This document shows, one piece after another, positions 1 to 12,699 of a DNA stretch of 64,000 bases. The notes beneath the pieces are model-generated. The model worked only from the letters and a program-made list of their open reading frames with translations. It ran no database searches and was not told the origin of the DNA. Within the stretch, counting starts at the first letter, position 1. Each line of letters begins with the position of its first letter. Location of the stretch: assembly GCA_963457665.1 (NCBI GenBank), contig OY735203.1, positions 17,348,994-17,412,993 of the forward strand. The letters are read 5' to 3'. The position numbers and the translations under genes were made by a program. Source of the stretch: Thysanoteuthis rhombus. Lineage: Eukaryota > Mollusca > Cephalopoda > Oegopsida > Thysanoteuthidae.

Positions 1-1425
1 CAATCAGTCATTGGAACAATTCTCAAAGAAGGTACAGATTTCTAAGTAATTAACAGAAAAAAGAAATCGACAAAACCTGTATTCTCCAAAACAAGGAATA
101 CACACGAAAAATGATCAATATATACAAGTCACAAACAACGATTTTGAGGTTTACCCAGAAGTTACTCTGCTGGAAATGGAACAAGCTATCAAACAAACGT
201 GAGAAGGAAAGGAACTGGGACGAGTTAACATCAATGCAGACCCATTCAAAGAACATTAGTGCAGTGCAATCATAATGCTGTAAAATAAAACGAAAAAACC
301 AAAAGATCTATAGTACATGCAAATAAACCTACTCAAATACATCTACAAATGCTCTCTTTACGAAAAGTGGTCATTATCCAAGGCACAAAATCACAAGATA
401 AAACTAACCATAGGAACAAGCGGGCTTTAGAAATAGCTATTCATCTTTATAAAAGAGAAAGCAACGAAATAAAAATTACATTTGCTACGACATTTGTTGG
501 TTTGGAGAAGGATCTTGACTCAGTTGGAATCCCTAAGGTTAGTGATGTTATCATTCAACGAGGCGTAGACCCAGAATATACCTGAATATTGCAACGTATC
601 GACTGACACGGCAGATCTTCCATCAGGTAACATAGAGATACGAACCCCTTTCACCACCAAAAAGGGGTACGATGAGGTGATCCTAGCTCATTTAAACTTT
701 CCTCAGGCTGCCTTGAGATAATATTCTAAAACCTTGACAGGAGAAACAAAAGAATAAGGAGAGACAGCAAATACCTAAGCAACTTCAGACTCGCAGATAG
801 AATCGTCTTTCTCTCAGAAGGCCTCTATGACTTCCAAATAGTGCTAGGTGGACCGTATGAAGGAAGCAAGACGGTTGGTCACTACATCAACATCAGTAAA
901 AACAAATGTAGTATACAACGAACTTATTCAGGACAAAGACACAACAATCGAAATCGAAGACGCAGAACTGAAAGTAGAATTCTAATTCTACCAAGAACAG
1001 TGAAACCCACCAAAGAATAGATTGAGTGAAAAAATCATTATAGGATGACAAGCTCTCAGTACAGCAAGCTCAGCTTTCAAGAACAAGAAAATCTCACCAA
1101 TACAAAAAAGGAAGGTTAACAGCCATGCAATGCACATGTGGAAGAATCGTGTTCAACATCACATGGAGGAATCCAAGATATCACAAATTCCTAGAAAACT
1201 TATATGGCCAGAGATTGGTCATGATACTTTGTCATTGCTTTACATATCGACTCACGATGCAGGTACGAAGAGATCCCATACGAAAATGTGGCTGACAAAA
1301 TGAAAGATGGCGAGACAAACAAGATAAGTTCAGAAAGTATTGACTCAGAAACACCCAGGATAGTGAGGTCTGGCGTATTCTTGAGGGATGGTCTATGTTT
1401 AACGAAGCGTGTTAATCCAAGGATC
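1..1425 (+). mobile_element. Old RTE-type LINE remnant, reverse transcriptase to C-terminus
   Basis: Translating piecewise across frames gives the order of an RTE LINE polyprotein. First comes a pre-RT linker, with EVYPEVTLLEMEQAIKQT near 150-200 matching the VKEAIKQT segment of the better copy at 53.5 kb. Next is an RT segment in the 349-585 reading frame (LDSVGIPKVSDVIIQRGVDP matches [15 protein letters not shown] of that copy). Then comes a degenerate thumb region (ELIQDKDTTIEIEDAELKV near 915-980). The C-terminal tail near 1300-1385 reads RWRDKQDKFRKYW followed by DSEVW. Many stops and frameshifts make it non-coding. The left end is cut by the window edge, so the element may extend further. 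No (TGA)n tail is visible at the 3' end. This is the most decayed of the long RTE copies here. It is inferred from similarity within the window and from knowledge of the family. Confidence 0.8.
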
Positions 1426-3793
1426 TCGGCAAGTTTGGATTTATTGGTTACATGATTCTACCCATTGTCACTGAGAGAGGCGGGAAATATAACGTCTTAT
1501 CCGGAAATAAATCTATTAAGTCATACACTCTTCTTTGACAAGAGATGAGTAATTGAATGGGAAGATGGAAGTTTTCCTCCAGCGTCTTTTGAATAAAGAT
1601 GCTTAAACCTGAAAAAGTCAACTTTGTCCTTAATTGGCTGATGGAATATTGTGCATTGAAGGTGTGATTCAAAATTCGCTTTCGTCAAAGAGAATGACAA
1701 CTAACGCGACAGTGTCAGGATTGGCCAAGCACTTTGTGCCAAGGATGAGGTTGTCATCTGACTATTCTCTATTCTCCCCACAAATTCTTCGTCAAATATA
1801 CATAACAATGAACTATCTCATTGTAAACACCAGTAATGAAAATAAGTATCCTCTTAATTGTGTTAACTACATCAGTCTTTATGATTCAACGAATTAATTG
1901 ATTTCTGAACAGCTTCTTGGTTTTATTTTTCAATAGCTTTTCTTGAAGGTTTATTATGCAAGACGTGCCTTTGTAACATAATACACTGAGAAAAAAACGA
2001 ATCTTCTGTAATTTGGAATACAACAAGAAGCTCAAATAGAGAGCACCGGTCCACCCATAACCGTGAATAAGTTTCCCTGTGTATCCCAGGGCAGCAATCT
2101 TTTTTTGAAGACCACCAAACATAGAGACAAATTTATGTTCGCCATAAAACTTGGGCTGCTGCTGCCAACTTGCTCAGCCACTGCATAAATTGGCTGATCT
2201 GCAGTTAGGACAAATATTCATCTTGGATTATAGAAAATCCCGTCTCCTCAATTTTTTTCCATTACCAGCATTTTTTACCCACAGAATGAGCTTCGTCCTT
2301 CAGTAATGTGAATTTCTCTAGTCTGGATCATAGTAGGGGGAGCATGCAATTGTGCAGTGACAAAAATTTCTTATGTGATTCTCAATAGTCTAAATCATCC
2401 ACACCCGTGCGTCAAGACTGGTTTGAAAAATGCAAGTTTCGAAGAGGCATCTTGAAACACGGTAATAGGAAGGCTATGATTATTATCAGTGAAAATAGGT
2501 GGTAAAATATTGACATTTGAAGCTCTGAGATTGTTTGTATCTAATCTCTTTGAATTAGCAGTGTTTAGAGTGAATAACCATTGTTATTTGAGCTGGGAAA
2601 TAAGGAAACGGAAATGATTGTCCCATAAAATGATTTGAAATAGGGATATTTTGATGTTGGTCATGGCAGCTGTTGTGAATAACCCATTTCCTAAGATAAG
2701 GGGGCATACTTGATGATCACAGAATCTCGTAGTTAGAGATTACAGGAACATATTGTTGCTGCTGTAATATAGGAATTTGACTTGTATACGTTTGGTTAAT
2801 CACGAATTTGAAATAATCACGTAATATCTTTAAAACTTTTTCAATGAAGGGGCCTGGGGAAAGGTGAGAGATTTGATTTATTCATTGACCAACGCTCTTT
2901 TCTGATTCAATATAATTATTCAACCTCAAAGCAGCATGCAACAGTTTCTACCGAATCATCAACCAGGTCTGTCAATTTGAAAGATCGGGGCAACGAAGCC
3001 AAAGTAACTTCTAGCTTTCAAGAATAGAAACAAACATTATATGAAGTTCAACAGATATTCTGAACTTTCAAGACAAAATTAACAATGATTACTCTATAGT
3101 TTCATGGACATCAATCGGTCCTTATATTAAAAAAAACAGATAGATAACAACTTAATAGAAACGGTCAAGCAGCAAAGTCTTTTTGCTGCAGTGTCGTATT
3201 GGAGTGATCAATTAAAAAAGTAGAAAAAAGAGGCTAATTGATGAATAAGTTGCTTCTATCACCTTTTGTCAGGCAGTAATCATCAAAACGTTCAGATCCC
3301 TAAGAAAGAAGCGGACATTAACTCAGTGATTGATTTAGCATAAAATGACATTGCAAATTGAATCAGTACAAAGAGCCTTTTCAGTGGGTGATTCTACTTT
3401 GTAAACATGAAAAGGAATGAACGTTGAAATCAACAGCCTCTAACACCATTGATGCAGCCTCTATGCTTGATACATAAGTAGTTAACCAGCACACTAATCA
3501 GCCAGACCCACTGAAAAATTGGAGAAACCAATGTTTTGGTGACAGTCTTGTTTGAAAGTTTCTAGTATATATCCTAATGGAGTTTCCAGGCATGGATAAA
3601 TGGTTCATAAGTTATCCCTGAAAAAACATTGTTATTTTGGTGAGTTATATCCTCGATTGCTGTCCTTTTGTGGCTTTGTGCCACATTAAATCAAACCTAA
3701 TGTGAATAGATAGGAATAAAAGCCGATGGTAGAACTTGTAAATGACAGCTACGCAGCAAAGGAACAAAGAGAAACTAAATGATATTGATCCAT
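1426..3793. other. Unassigned stretch, no gene recognised
   Basis: Only short open frames occur, the longest under 90 codons, with no recognisable domain. A cryptic element is possible, because base composition is less AT-extreme around 2140-2480. I see no tandem array and no terminal repeats. Confidence 0.5.
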
Positions 3794-4022
3794 TTGAAAA
3801 TTAACAACGCCATAAAAATATTAACTACTGCAGGAATCGGACAAAAATGATACAAAAAAGTTTTCCAAGTGAGTGGGATCATGCCTTTGTTGGGAATAGG
3901 TTTAAAGTCAGAGCTCTCCGTTCAGATTGAACATCAATCACAAACTTTGAAAGCAAACATCTATCACCATGTGTATCAGCATGGACGGCCTCATAAAGAT
4001 ATAATGATGAAATAGCGACAGG
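3794..4022 (+). repeat. Diverged interspersed repeat, copy 1
   Basis: This segment aligns by eye with 4854-5067. Shared blocks include GGGATCATGCC, AAGTC(A/C)GAGC, (A/G)ACATCAA(T/C)CAC, CATC(T/C)ATCACCA and the closing run TAAAGATAT followed by (G/A)AAATAG. Order and spacing are conserved, so the two are copies of one unit about 1.05 kb apart in the same orientation. I do not recognise the family. No internal promoter boxes or coding capacity are evident. Confidence 0.55.
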
Positions 4023-4853
4023 AAACGTGCATGCGTGTAAAGGAAAGGTAAGCAATGAAATTTCGGAAATAATAAAAATATCACTCGCACTGTTTATAGA
4101 AGAGACAATAATTGAGTGGATCATAAAAGGGAAACATGAAAGAATTCCATACCATGATCACTCGAGAGGGATATGTAATGCTTTGCTTCCTTTTTATGGT
4201 GAATTGCGTAAACAAATCACTGTATCCCGAAAATAACATTTTTCCTTCCCTCCAGATTGCTTCCATTACGAAATGTTCCTGGTTTAGCTTTCAGTACCTA
4301 AATTCTATCTTCTACTTTAAAACTGTTTCTACCGAGTGATATACGCCCTATGATAATACCATTTGTTTCTCCTGCAATAGCGTTCTCATTGGAATTCTCC
4401 CCTTCTGTCTATATAAATTTCATTACCTAAAATCTGTCGTCTTTTTTTTTCATGTTGGTTCGATTTCTTACCAGTGACAACGACATTTTCCCTTCTGTTA
4501 GAGGTTTCTTTACTCAAGTTTTTCCTCCTGCTGTATAGCTTTCATTGTCATTTTGTTTCGCTTATTACATCGGTTTTATCAACACCGATATTGAAAATCG
4601 TGATTTTGTAGGCATTATTTCTAATTTGATTGTTTTGTAAGCATTTACTGTTTTTTCCTGGCATCTTCTTTTATCTTGCATCCCATTCATATCAGTTTTA
4701 ACTTTAATCCGGTCAATCATTCAATCAAACAAAAGCCTTTGATCCAGCAAACATTATTCAAAAACCGTTACTGCAATTTATTATTTACGTGACCACCACC
4801 TTGATTTGCAACATATTCACCTAGATGTGCAGCAATCATATCGAATTGATATG

Positions 4854-5067
4854 CAAAAATTAATGACGCCATTAATATATCAGCCGCAGTAAGAGTTTTA
4901 AGGGATTGTTACAATAATCTCCCTAGTATTCGGGATCATGCCTGTGTTGAAAATATGCGTTTGAAGTCCGAGCCTCCCTGCTGTGATTGGACATCAACCA
5001 CTAACATCCATCACCAAGCACAAGTGTACAGATAACCACCTAAAGATATTGTGAGGAAATAGAAAGA
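4854..5067 (+). repeat. Diverged interspersed repeat, copy 2
   Basis: This is the direct partner of the copy at 3794-4022, with the same block order and some small indels. It could be a SINE-like family or an old segmental duplication. The sequence alone does not decide between them. Confidence 0.55.
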
Positions 5068-6000
5068 GAAAGAACATGTTCAATTTCTGCAGTGTCCCAT
5101 CGTAAGATATCTTGACAGATGATCTCATCACTGACATGATAGTTAACAAGGAAGAGGTTCAGTAAGTGGATGCTTGGACTAATCAGTCTCCAGTAACTGC
5201 ATCAGCAGCAAGGAAGTGTTGGTCCTATTCAAAACTTAGGAAGGAACTGGTCCATCTTCTCTACTTTGTCCGTCGATGAATCCGTTGCATAATCATGGAA
5301 ACAAAAAAGACCTCCTAAACAAAAAATTTACCTTGAAACATAATATCGTCCGCTCTCATTGCATTTAATGTAGCATTGTAAGATGCGACGGCAGAACCCG
5401 ATAGATTTGACGTATGGGCTGTGCAGCATTTAGCCGACACCTGGTGGAACTGTTGGCTGGATCTTTGTCAGTGGTGAGAGAAAGAAAAAATGGTTATTGG
5501 AGTGGGCATTGGAAACATGATTGGAGGAAGGCAATTGGTGCTGGTTTTTGTTGTTCAGTGGGGTAGAAAACGATTGTTGTTAGATCAACTATCTCGATAA
5601 AAACGAGAAATACAAATAAAAATTGATAAACAATACTATATTTTCTCTGTAGCAACGACCTGGGAGCCTCTACTTACAAGACCATGAGACTGCATTATGT
5701 ACGCTTCACGATTCGTTTTCATCTTGCATAAATGTTTTAAACTTTCACCCAAATAATGTTTTCCAAATATTGTTTACATTTCTATATTTTTTCTTCCCTA
5801 TGAACCTAGTTCGTTTATCAATTTCCTTTCATTCACAGAATTGAAGCATAATGTTGTGTATGGTTTCGACGATGTGCCAAAATGGAGAGGGATATTTTGG
5901 CCATGTTTTTCAAACAGCTTCATTGTATGCATACGCAATGCAGCAGCATTAAGAGGAGGAACAAAGAAGCTCAGAATTCCCACACGTAGAGGAAATATAC

Positions 6001-6055
<55 letters not shown>

Positions 6056-8399
6056 TGTTAATCTTTTTAATATCAATGGCCACAAGTCAGTGATTGTTAC
6101 TGCACAACTCTCCTCCTTGCTCTTCTGCTTTTCATCTTTCCTGATGACCAACCTTTGGTCCCATAACTTATAGACATAAGTAATTTTTCAATCAAAACCT
6201 CTTTTACTACATTAACCTGCTCTCTCTTGTTAACTTCTACCAGAACTAAATGATCATCAACCTTCTTCGCTTCTTCTTCCTGCTCCCTTTCGTTTCCATC
6301 TCCACTAATCCTACCGTGTACCTCTTTGATATTCATGGTTAGAATCCATATACACCGTCTTTTTTATCATCAACCTTTCTTCAACGGTTTTTTCTCAATG
6401 TCTTTTTAATTAGATTTCTATGACTGGCTAACTATCTATGGGGGTTCTTAGCGACAATGCTTTATTTTGTCATTATAAATTTACTCGCAATTTCGTCCTT
6501 TTGTCGTCCAGAAATAGTTTGTTTGTTAATACCGTACGCAAAAAAATGTATTTTAAAAAAACTTACTATGTAAATATAGTTTACATATATCGAAGCAAAA
6601 AGTATCTTCAACACACGTGTCATTCCAAACCGAATCAAATATGTAAGAATAAAATGAAATGTTCAATTAACTAGTCCCGTTTAGCCCCCGTAGTGTAACA
6701 CATTTCGTGTCAAAAAGCTGCTTAGCTATTTGAGAGGAACGTGTGCTTATAACCGGTGCTGTGTTGTTTGTATAGTGAAGTCACATTTTTCATCTTTGTT
6801 ATTGGATTTTCGTGTCAGTGAAAATTGAAATGCTCAGTAAGCATTTCTAATCCGAACAATGACAATTTCTGATCTTGCTTTCGATTTTGACACGAACAAT
6901 ACGTACTTGACAGTAAAAGCCTATTATTTATTTGCAATGTCGATTTTAGCTAAATAAAAACAATTGATTTGCTTAACTTTACCAGCTTTCGCTCATACTT
7001 GACCTGATTGTCCATTGCTTTCATATGAAATGAGCTTATTCTTATTTTTTGTAGCCAGTAGTTTTCGGAGAGAACATTTCAATTTATCACTCATCTATCT
7101 TCCTATCCATCTATCTATCTAGCAAGCTAGCTATCGAGCTATTCGTTCACTGTATTGTTCTATCAATATCTCATCTTTCTATATATCAAACTTTTGTTTA
7201 CTTTTATATTGGCTCATCTCCCAATCCTTGTCTTGGGTCATGACGTTACAATAAATTAATGCCTATCCATGGATCTCTAAGATTAAACGTTTTTCGACGG
7301 AAATATCTGCTCTAAAATCAGCTAATAAGTTTATTCGTCTACATACCTATCAAACGACAAAGATTATAACGATAATCACTTAATTTCAGTCTGATTTCTG
7401 ATCAGTATTTTTCTCCTTGTGTAATCGGCATGACACAACCTTTACATTTACATGTAGTCTTTAAATTATGCAGCAGAAAATCAAGATATACTGTAATAGT
7501 AAAAATCTTTCTAACCCTGTAAGACGATATTCTTCGTGTTTTGATTATGTTAGACTTTTAAAGACATTGAATTACCAGATTACATATGAAACTTGTGTGC
7601 AATAGAAACCGTTTTTGTTCCGTTGCAACTAAATAAGAAAAAAAATCTGGGCTGTTATGAAAAGTCAAAGAATAATTCAAGTTTGACTAATGAGATTCTT
7701 CCAGGATAAGACGTAGATGCTACCCAGGAAATTACTTAAAAACAATAACAGCTGTACCACATTGATCAATTGTACAAGGGATCAGATATACAATCATGTT
7801 TAGACAATTTCAAATACACAAAAGAGTGTGTATTCCTGAAAGGCTTTCTTTAATTGTATTTACGATATAGTTACTTTTTGTGCACCTAATGACTGAGAAA
7901 TCAGAATGCAAAATACGATATCAATTTCGATATTAACTTACTGCGTAATAATGTTAGAGGATGATACATAATATTTGTTGTTTTTAGTGACATTCATTCT
8001 ATTAGTTATGTAATTAAACGGGGAAATATATCAATCATTTTGTAGCGACCAAGCAAGAACTGAGGTCACTTTCATCGAATGTATCCATCAGAGATCTGCT
8101 CTGTACCTTACAAACTATTAAAGAAGAAGGATGGAGTTTTCAAAATTTGATGAAAATCAATTTAATTGAACAATGCAACCCAACTCAATCAGTCTCAATC
8201 CATTGTTCAAAGATTTAAACCCATAGGATTTGGGACATTATTCAAAGATCCATCACATATGTAACACATGTGGTTGTCTAAAGTAGCTTCCATTGAGAGC
8301 CTAGGTTTTGCCCGAGACTTCACTAATGTATTGTGTGCTCTTTGATTAAAACTTAGTGGTTATTTTTATTAGCACAAAGTTACATTCTTTTTGAATTCG
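5068..8399. other. Unassigned AT-rich stretch
   Basis: It contains an (AG)n tract (listed separately) and a short cryptic ATCT run near 7090-7130. The 117-codon minus and 110-codon plus frames around 5.8-6.2 kb run through the (AG)n tract and are low-complexity artefacts. No exon, RNA gene or element is recognised. Confidence 0.5.
6001..6051. repeat. (AG)n microsatellite
   Basis: About 50 bases of AG dinucleotide with one ACAG interruption. Confidence 0.95.
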
Positions 8400-9285
8400 T
8401 TGATTTGGTGTCTTTTTCTCTTAGTTTCGTGTGAACTTCATGTCACTTTTTTTCAGTTTGTTTAGTGGTTGCAGTTTGGTGTCAAACATTTCCTTGTGTT
8501 CTTTGTTGGTGTTCATTTGAATCTGACATCTTAGCATTATTTGGTTGCTTCCTACGTCGACTTGATTGAGGACCTTGATGTCTTTCAAGATGTTGCTTTT
8601 GACTGTTAAGATAAAATCTGTTTTGCTCTTGGTTTCATGGTTGTTGTTCCTCCAAGCATTGGGTTTTTTCTCGGAGAGGGTACTGGAGATTCCGAACTTG
8701 TTCGTGGTTTTGGAATTCACAACATCCCTAATTCTCTCGTTCTGTGCTTTAAAGCTGTTGAAAAAGCTTACTTGCTTGTCCTACCAATACATTGAAATCT
8801 CTCATGATGACATCGAAATATTTGTTCCATTTGAAATTTTTAATTCAATTTTAAAGATCAATCCAGTGCATACCTTTTGGGAGTGTTCTGACGTTGTAGG
8901 TGTTAATGTATAATGTTGTTCTCTTAGTTGTGATTATGAGGTTGTGTTTGAGTAGACACTGTTGGAGCACGTCATTCCCACCCATGACAAACGATGTAAC
9001 TGGGCATTTTACGACCATTCAGTTAGCGACAAACAGTTGTTTTCTTGGTATTGGGACTAATAACCCTGAATGCCCGATGTACTTCTGATTGTGTAAATCA
9101 TGGAGATGTTGGTCTATGCCCTGCTACGCTGTTCCATTGTGTGTTGAGAGGGTATCTTGTAGACAACTAATGTCAATCAGAGTAACCTGAGAGCTCATCT
9201 AGCTCTCAGCACCCATGCATAGGCTCTTGATAATGTAAATGTGCGTGTCAGTGGCGCTTTAAGCGGATACAAATCTGATGTGGAA
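8400..9285 (-). mobile_element. RTE-type LINE fragment: 5' leader and endonuclease domain
   Basis: On the minus strand a 5' leader (about 9280-8970) is followed by TLYINTYNVRTL near 8920-8885. This is the conserved start of the RTE apurinic-type endonuclease. The text then jumps to the end of the domain. Near 8840 is VIMRDFNVLVGQ, corresponding to the catalytic GDFNA block. The reading frame at 8720-8421 gives KSKTDFILTVKSNI, then VLNQVDVGSNQIMLRCQIQM, matching the IDYIL ... NQVNVGSDHR(M)VR block of intact copies. The essential SDH motif has become SNQ, so the enzyme is dead. An internal deletion removed most of the domain, and the RT half is absent. A 9-bp-arm hairpin sits in the leader at 9188-9210. 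Plus-strand frames over this interval are antisense shadows. Confidence 0.8.
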
Positions 9286-10401
9286 TATAGAACAGACGAT
9301 TTTTTTAACGGTAGAGCAATTTCTTCTACTCCTGGCAACCCTTAGGTATCAAAGCATTGAAACAAACTGGGCAAAGTTAACACTCGAGCATCAGGGTTGA
9401 TATTTCTGTAATACGAATGAGTGATTTAATAACTGGTCCAACGAATTGGTTTTACGAGTAGTTTGAACCCGTTTCTTTTATTTTCGTTACAATACAAAAG
9501 TTGTAGAATTCATGCTGTGTTGGAATGAAAGTAGCAGCGGCCTTTGACCCATCTTCGAAATAAAATGAAAAGCAAATAACTGAAACATTTAATTATGATT
9601 CACCGAGGACAAATTAGGTTGGATTGTATGTAAATTGAAAACTTCTGAATGTTAAACTGCACCCAAAAGTAGGATGCAGCATCCAATACATAGTATTTCG
9701 AGGTTATTCATATTTGATAATTCTGGCAAAAAATAAAATTAGTCAATTTTACATACATGAATTCGTTCTTTTAGATTATTTTTTTAATCTTTTCTGTTTT
9801 AGATGCATTCAATCCATTAGGCTTACGAATCATCCAAATATTTTTAGCTTTTAGAAAATAATGAAGGTTCCATGGGAGAACTTCTATTCACAATTTAACT
9901 AAAATGATAAACTTAGTACTTATTTTTTGCCACTTTTACGGAAGTAAAGACTGAAGTACAGCCTACAATACCCCATACTGAAATGTTGCGAGCTGCATGA
10001 TGTTAAGTAATGGAAAGCCATCGTTCCATCTGTACTTTCGTAAAAATGGCGGAGGTTTGTCCCCCCGTTCAGTATTATTGTTGTTACATCGTAAATAGAA
10101 CCCCGTCTCTGTGAAACTATTTTTTAGTTGTTTTGTCGAAAGATTAATATATGGCCAGTTTGTTCAAAAAGATAATTGAAAAAAATTTTTTTCTTGGGGA
10201 GTACTTTTATCCAAGAACTACCCAGCAAGTTTGTGCGGTGTTTCTCGACTTGATGGCTGCAGACCCCTGAGAGTTTACGAAGGTGTTATTGTGTGTCAGT
10301 GAGCAGATCTCGACAAAGCCACTATAGAAATTCTAGCATCTTCGTCGGTTCCCTCAATTTTTTATTACTGAATTTTGTTATTTCATAATTTCAGTAAAAT
10401 G
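9286..10401. other. Unassigned stretch
   Basis: AT-rich, without recognisable domain, RNA gene or tandem repeat. Confidence 0.5.
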
Positions 10402-10454
10402 AAAAATGTAACTCAACCATCCACGATGTGTTTCCATGGTTGAGTTACATTTTT
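10402..10454. other. Perfect 19-bp inverted repeat (hairpin)
   Basis: The arm at 10402-10420 (AAAAATGTAACTCAACCAT) is perfectly complementary to 10436-10454, with a 15-base loop. The next pair outward would be a G-U wobble. Chance formation of 19 perfect pairs with a short loop is unlikely. It could be a miniature inverted-repeat element remnant, an RNA hairpin or a replication artefact. No flanking duplication is obvious. Confidence 0.85.
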
Positions 10455-11150
10455 TTTTTGAGTTACAAAACCAAAAAAGGAGTAAAATCTTATTACATAT
10501 ACTTTGTAAGAAATAGGAAACATTGTGAATTAACAGAAAACATGGACGACTTTGTTTGCTAAACCGGTCAAAACAAAATTCCTAATCGAATGAATGCATG
10601 ATAAAAGATTGAGTACACAAGGAAATTCCTTTATGTTTCACACACACACACATTATCAAAAAACATTTTGCGTACTTTTGGTCCACTCTGCTACGAATCC
10701 CTATCGATTTTTCTGACAGCTGATTGAACTGATTTTAAAGGTGGGATTGCCAAAAGATTTAGTCCGGGTGATGATGTCAGCTTTTAGTAAAGCCTAAATA
10801 GGTCAACCAGGGGCATTACACGTGAACCCCCGAACAGTAAGGCTGATGGAAGAGAAGTTGTGGTAAGTCCTGTTTGTTGTGTGCTCTTATGTTTGAAATC
10901 ATCCAAAAAAAATCGCCACTCTTGGACGTCTCCAGTCAGTAATGGGCTGCGTAATTGGACACAAGGTGCGCATGAGAGATAGGACGGTCACTAATAGGAA
11001 GTCTGACCTAACAAGTCTAGTTGGGGAGCGGGAAATGAACTGATGTTGGGTAGGAGAGTAGGTTCCTGAGGATGGACGTATAGACAGGGATGTTAAAAGA
11101 CAGAGAAGAGAACAGGTGAAGAAACAGGCTCGGGGAGATAAGTTATCATT
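10455..11150. other. Unassigned stretch before the purine-rich block
   Basis: Includes a short CA run near 10640 and a moderately GC-richer segment at 10740-11140 that leads directly into a (TGA/TAA)n tract. That layout resembles an element with a simple-repeat 3' tail, but no protein similarity is seen. Confidence 0.4.
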
Positions 11151-11157
11151 GATGATG

Positions 11158-11202
<45 letters not shown>
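11151..11202. repeat. (ATG)n to (ATA)n trinucleotide tract
   Basis: Starts as GATGATGATA and continues as about 15 ATA units. The 111-codon minus frame with a poly-isoleucine run is its translation and is not a gene. Confidence 0.95.
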
Positions 11203-11219
11203 GATGAATAGAGGACAAT

Positions 11220-12000
11220 AGAAAGAAAGGACAAAAGTGGTCAGAAAGAAGGTAATATAAGAAAAACGAAAGAAGGGAAGAAAGAGATAATAACTAGAAA
11301 GCAATAATGATAATGATATAAATTAATTAGAAGGACACATGGGACTGAAAATAGTAGGGGATGTTTGAACGGAGATGTAAAAAGAAAAGGGGTAAGCAAG
11401 AGAGAAAGGGGAAAAAAAGACCAAGGAAAATATGAGAGGAGGAGAAAAGAGGGATATAAAACATAATAAAATAAAAATGTGAGGGAAGGGACATGAAAAA
11501 AAAAAAGGAAGGGGAAAAAGTGAAATGGTAAAAAAAAAAAAAAGAAAAAAGGAAAAAAAGAGCAAAAGAACGAGGTTGTGACAGTGCAGGACTCCGAGGA
11601 TGGGACGGGCTTGTTTCTATTTTTGGAATGATGGAGATGTTTGTTAATCGTCCGTAGTCCTTGGCAGAGAGGTGGGCACGAGTGACACCAGGTAAAGGAA
11701 GAGGATGATTATCCTAAGTGACTTCGAGAATGGAAGCAAATAGGAGTGAGTGGGGAAAAAAGAGAGGGAGAGAGAGAAAAAGAGAGAGAGAGGGGGACGA
11801 GAGGGATAGGGAGAGAGAGATAGGGGGGATCTGAATTGGTACCAGAAGTGTGAGTGAGGGTGGATGGTAGAAGAAAATCCGTGGGTGCTGTTATTAGGAA
11901 TAAGTAAGGACTGATTGAGTTGACCAGGAAATGGAAAGTGGTGGGAATGAGGATGAAAGAAAAAAAATGACTTATGTTTGAGAGTCTGAGTTGAATCGAA
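11220..12000. repeat. Long purine-rich (A/G) strand-asymmetric tract
   Basis: The plus strand is overwhelmingly purine for most of this interval, especially at 11380-11575 and 11740-11830 (GAGAGAG/GGGGA runs). The minus-strand frames of 80 and 126 codons, rich in Phe, Ser, Leu and Pro, are the complement of this bias. No gene is supported. Confidence 0.7.
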
Positions 12001-12217
12001 GACCGCTGATTGATTGATTGGCACTGACTTCAGAAGAGATAAACATAAATAAGTTGCTGAATGATTGAACGAATAAATTATACGTGGCGTTCTCCCTGTG
12101 ATATTGTTCAGTTCTTATTTTCAGCTTATCTATTTCATTTTATTTCTCTATATATAGTGAACATCGAGTTTTTTTGGTATAGCAAGATCAATTGAAGATT
12201 TATGAATAGAAAAAATG

Positions 12218-12220
<3 letters not shown>

Positions 12221-12303
<83 letters not shown>

Positions 12304-12346
12304 TGTGTGTCGGTGTGTGTGTATATGACTGTGTGTGTCTCGTTAA
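12221..12346. repeat. (AT)n followed by (GT)n
   Basis: Eighty bases of pure AT at 12221-12300, then an impure GT-rich tail. Confidence 0.97.
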
Positions 12347-12699
12347 ATACAACGAAAAAGGATCACCCTTTTTTTCAAAACGTATATTTGGATACCTAGA
12401 GCGTAATTGTTGTTTAAAAGTCTCATTTTACTTAACAGTTCCGGTTGAGCAACTATGTATTTCAGGGTCTTTGACAATTCCATAGATTTTTCAAACACGA
12501 TGTGCTTGGCTTACCAATCTGCGTTGAAACAACCTAGTGAATCGTGAAACATGTGAATTTTTTAATTTGGAAAGATCTCAAAACGAAAACACATTCGAAA
12601 CTCTCTGACATTGGTCGAGTACTATTTTATTCGGGGTTGGATTTCACTTCTTCGATGATAAATGCTTTAAGAATCACAATTTCGTTCAGAGTTCAAGGT

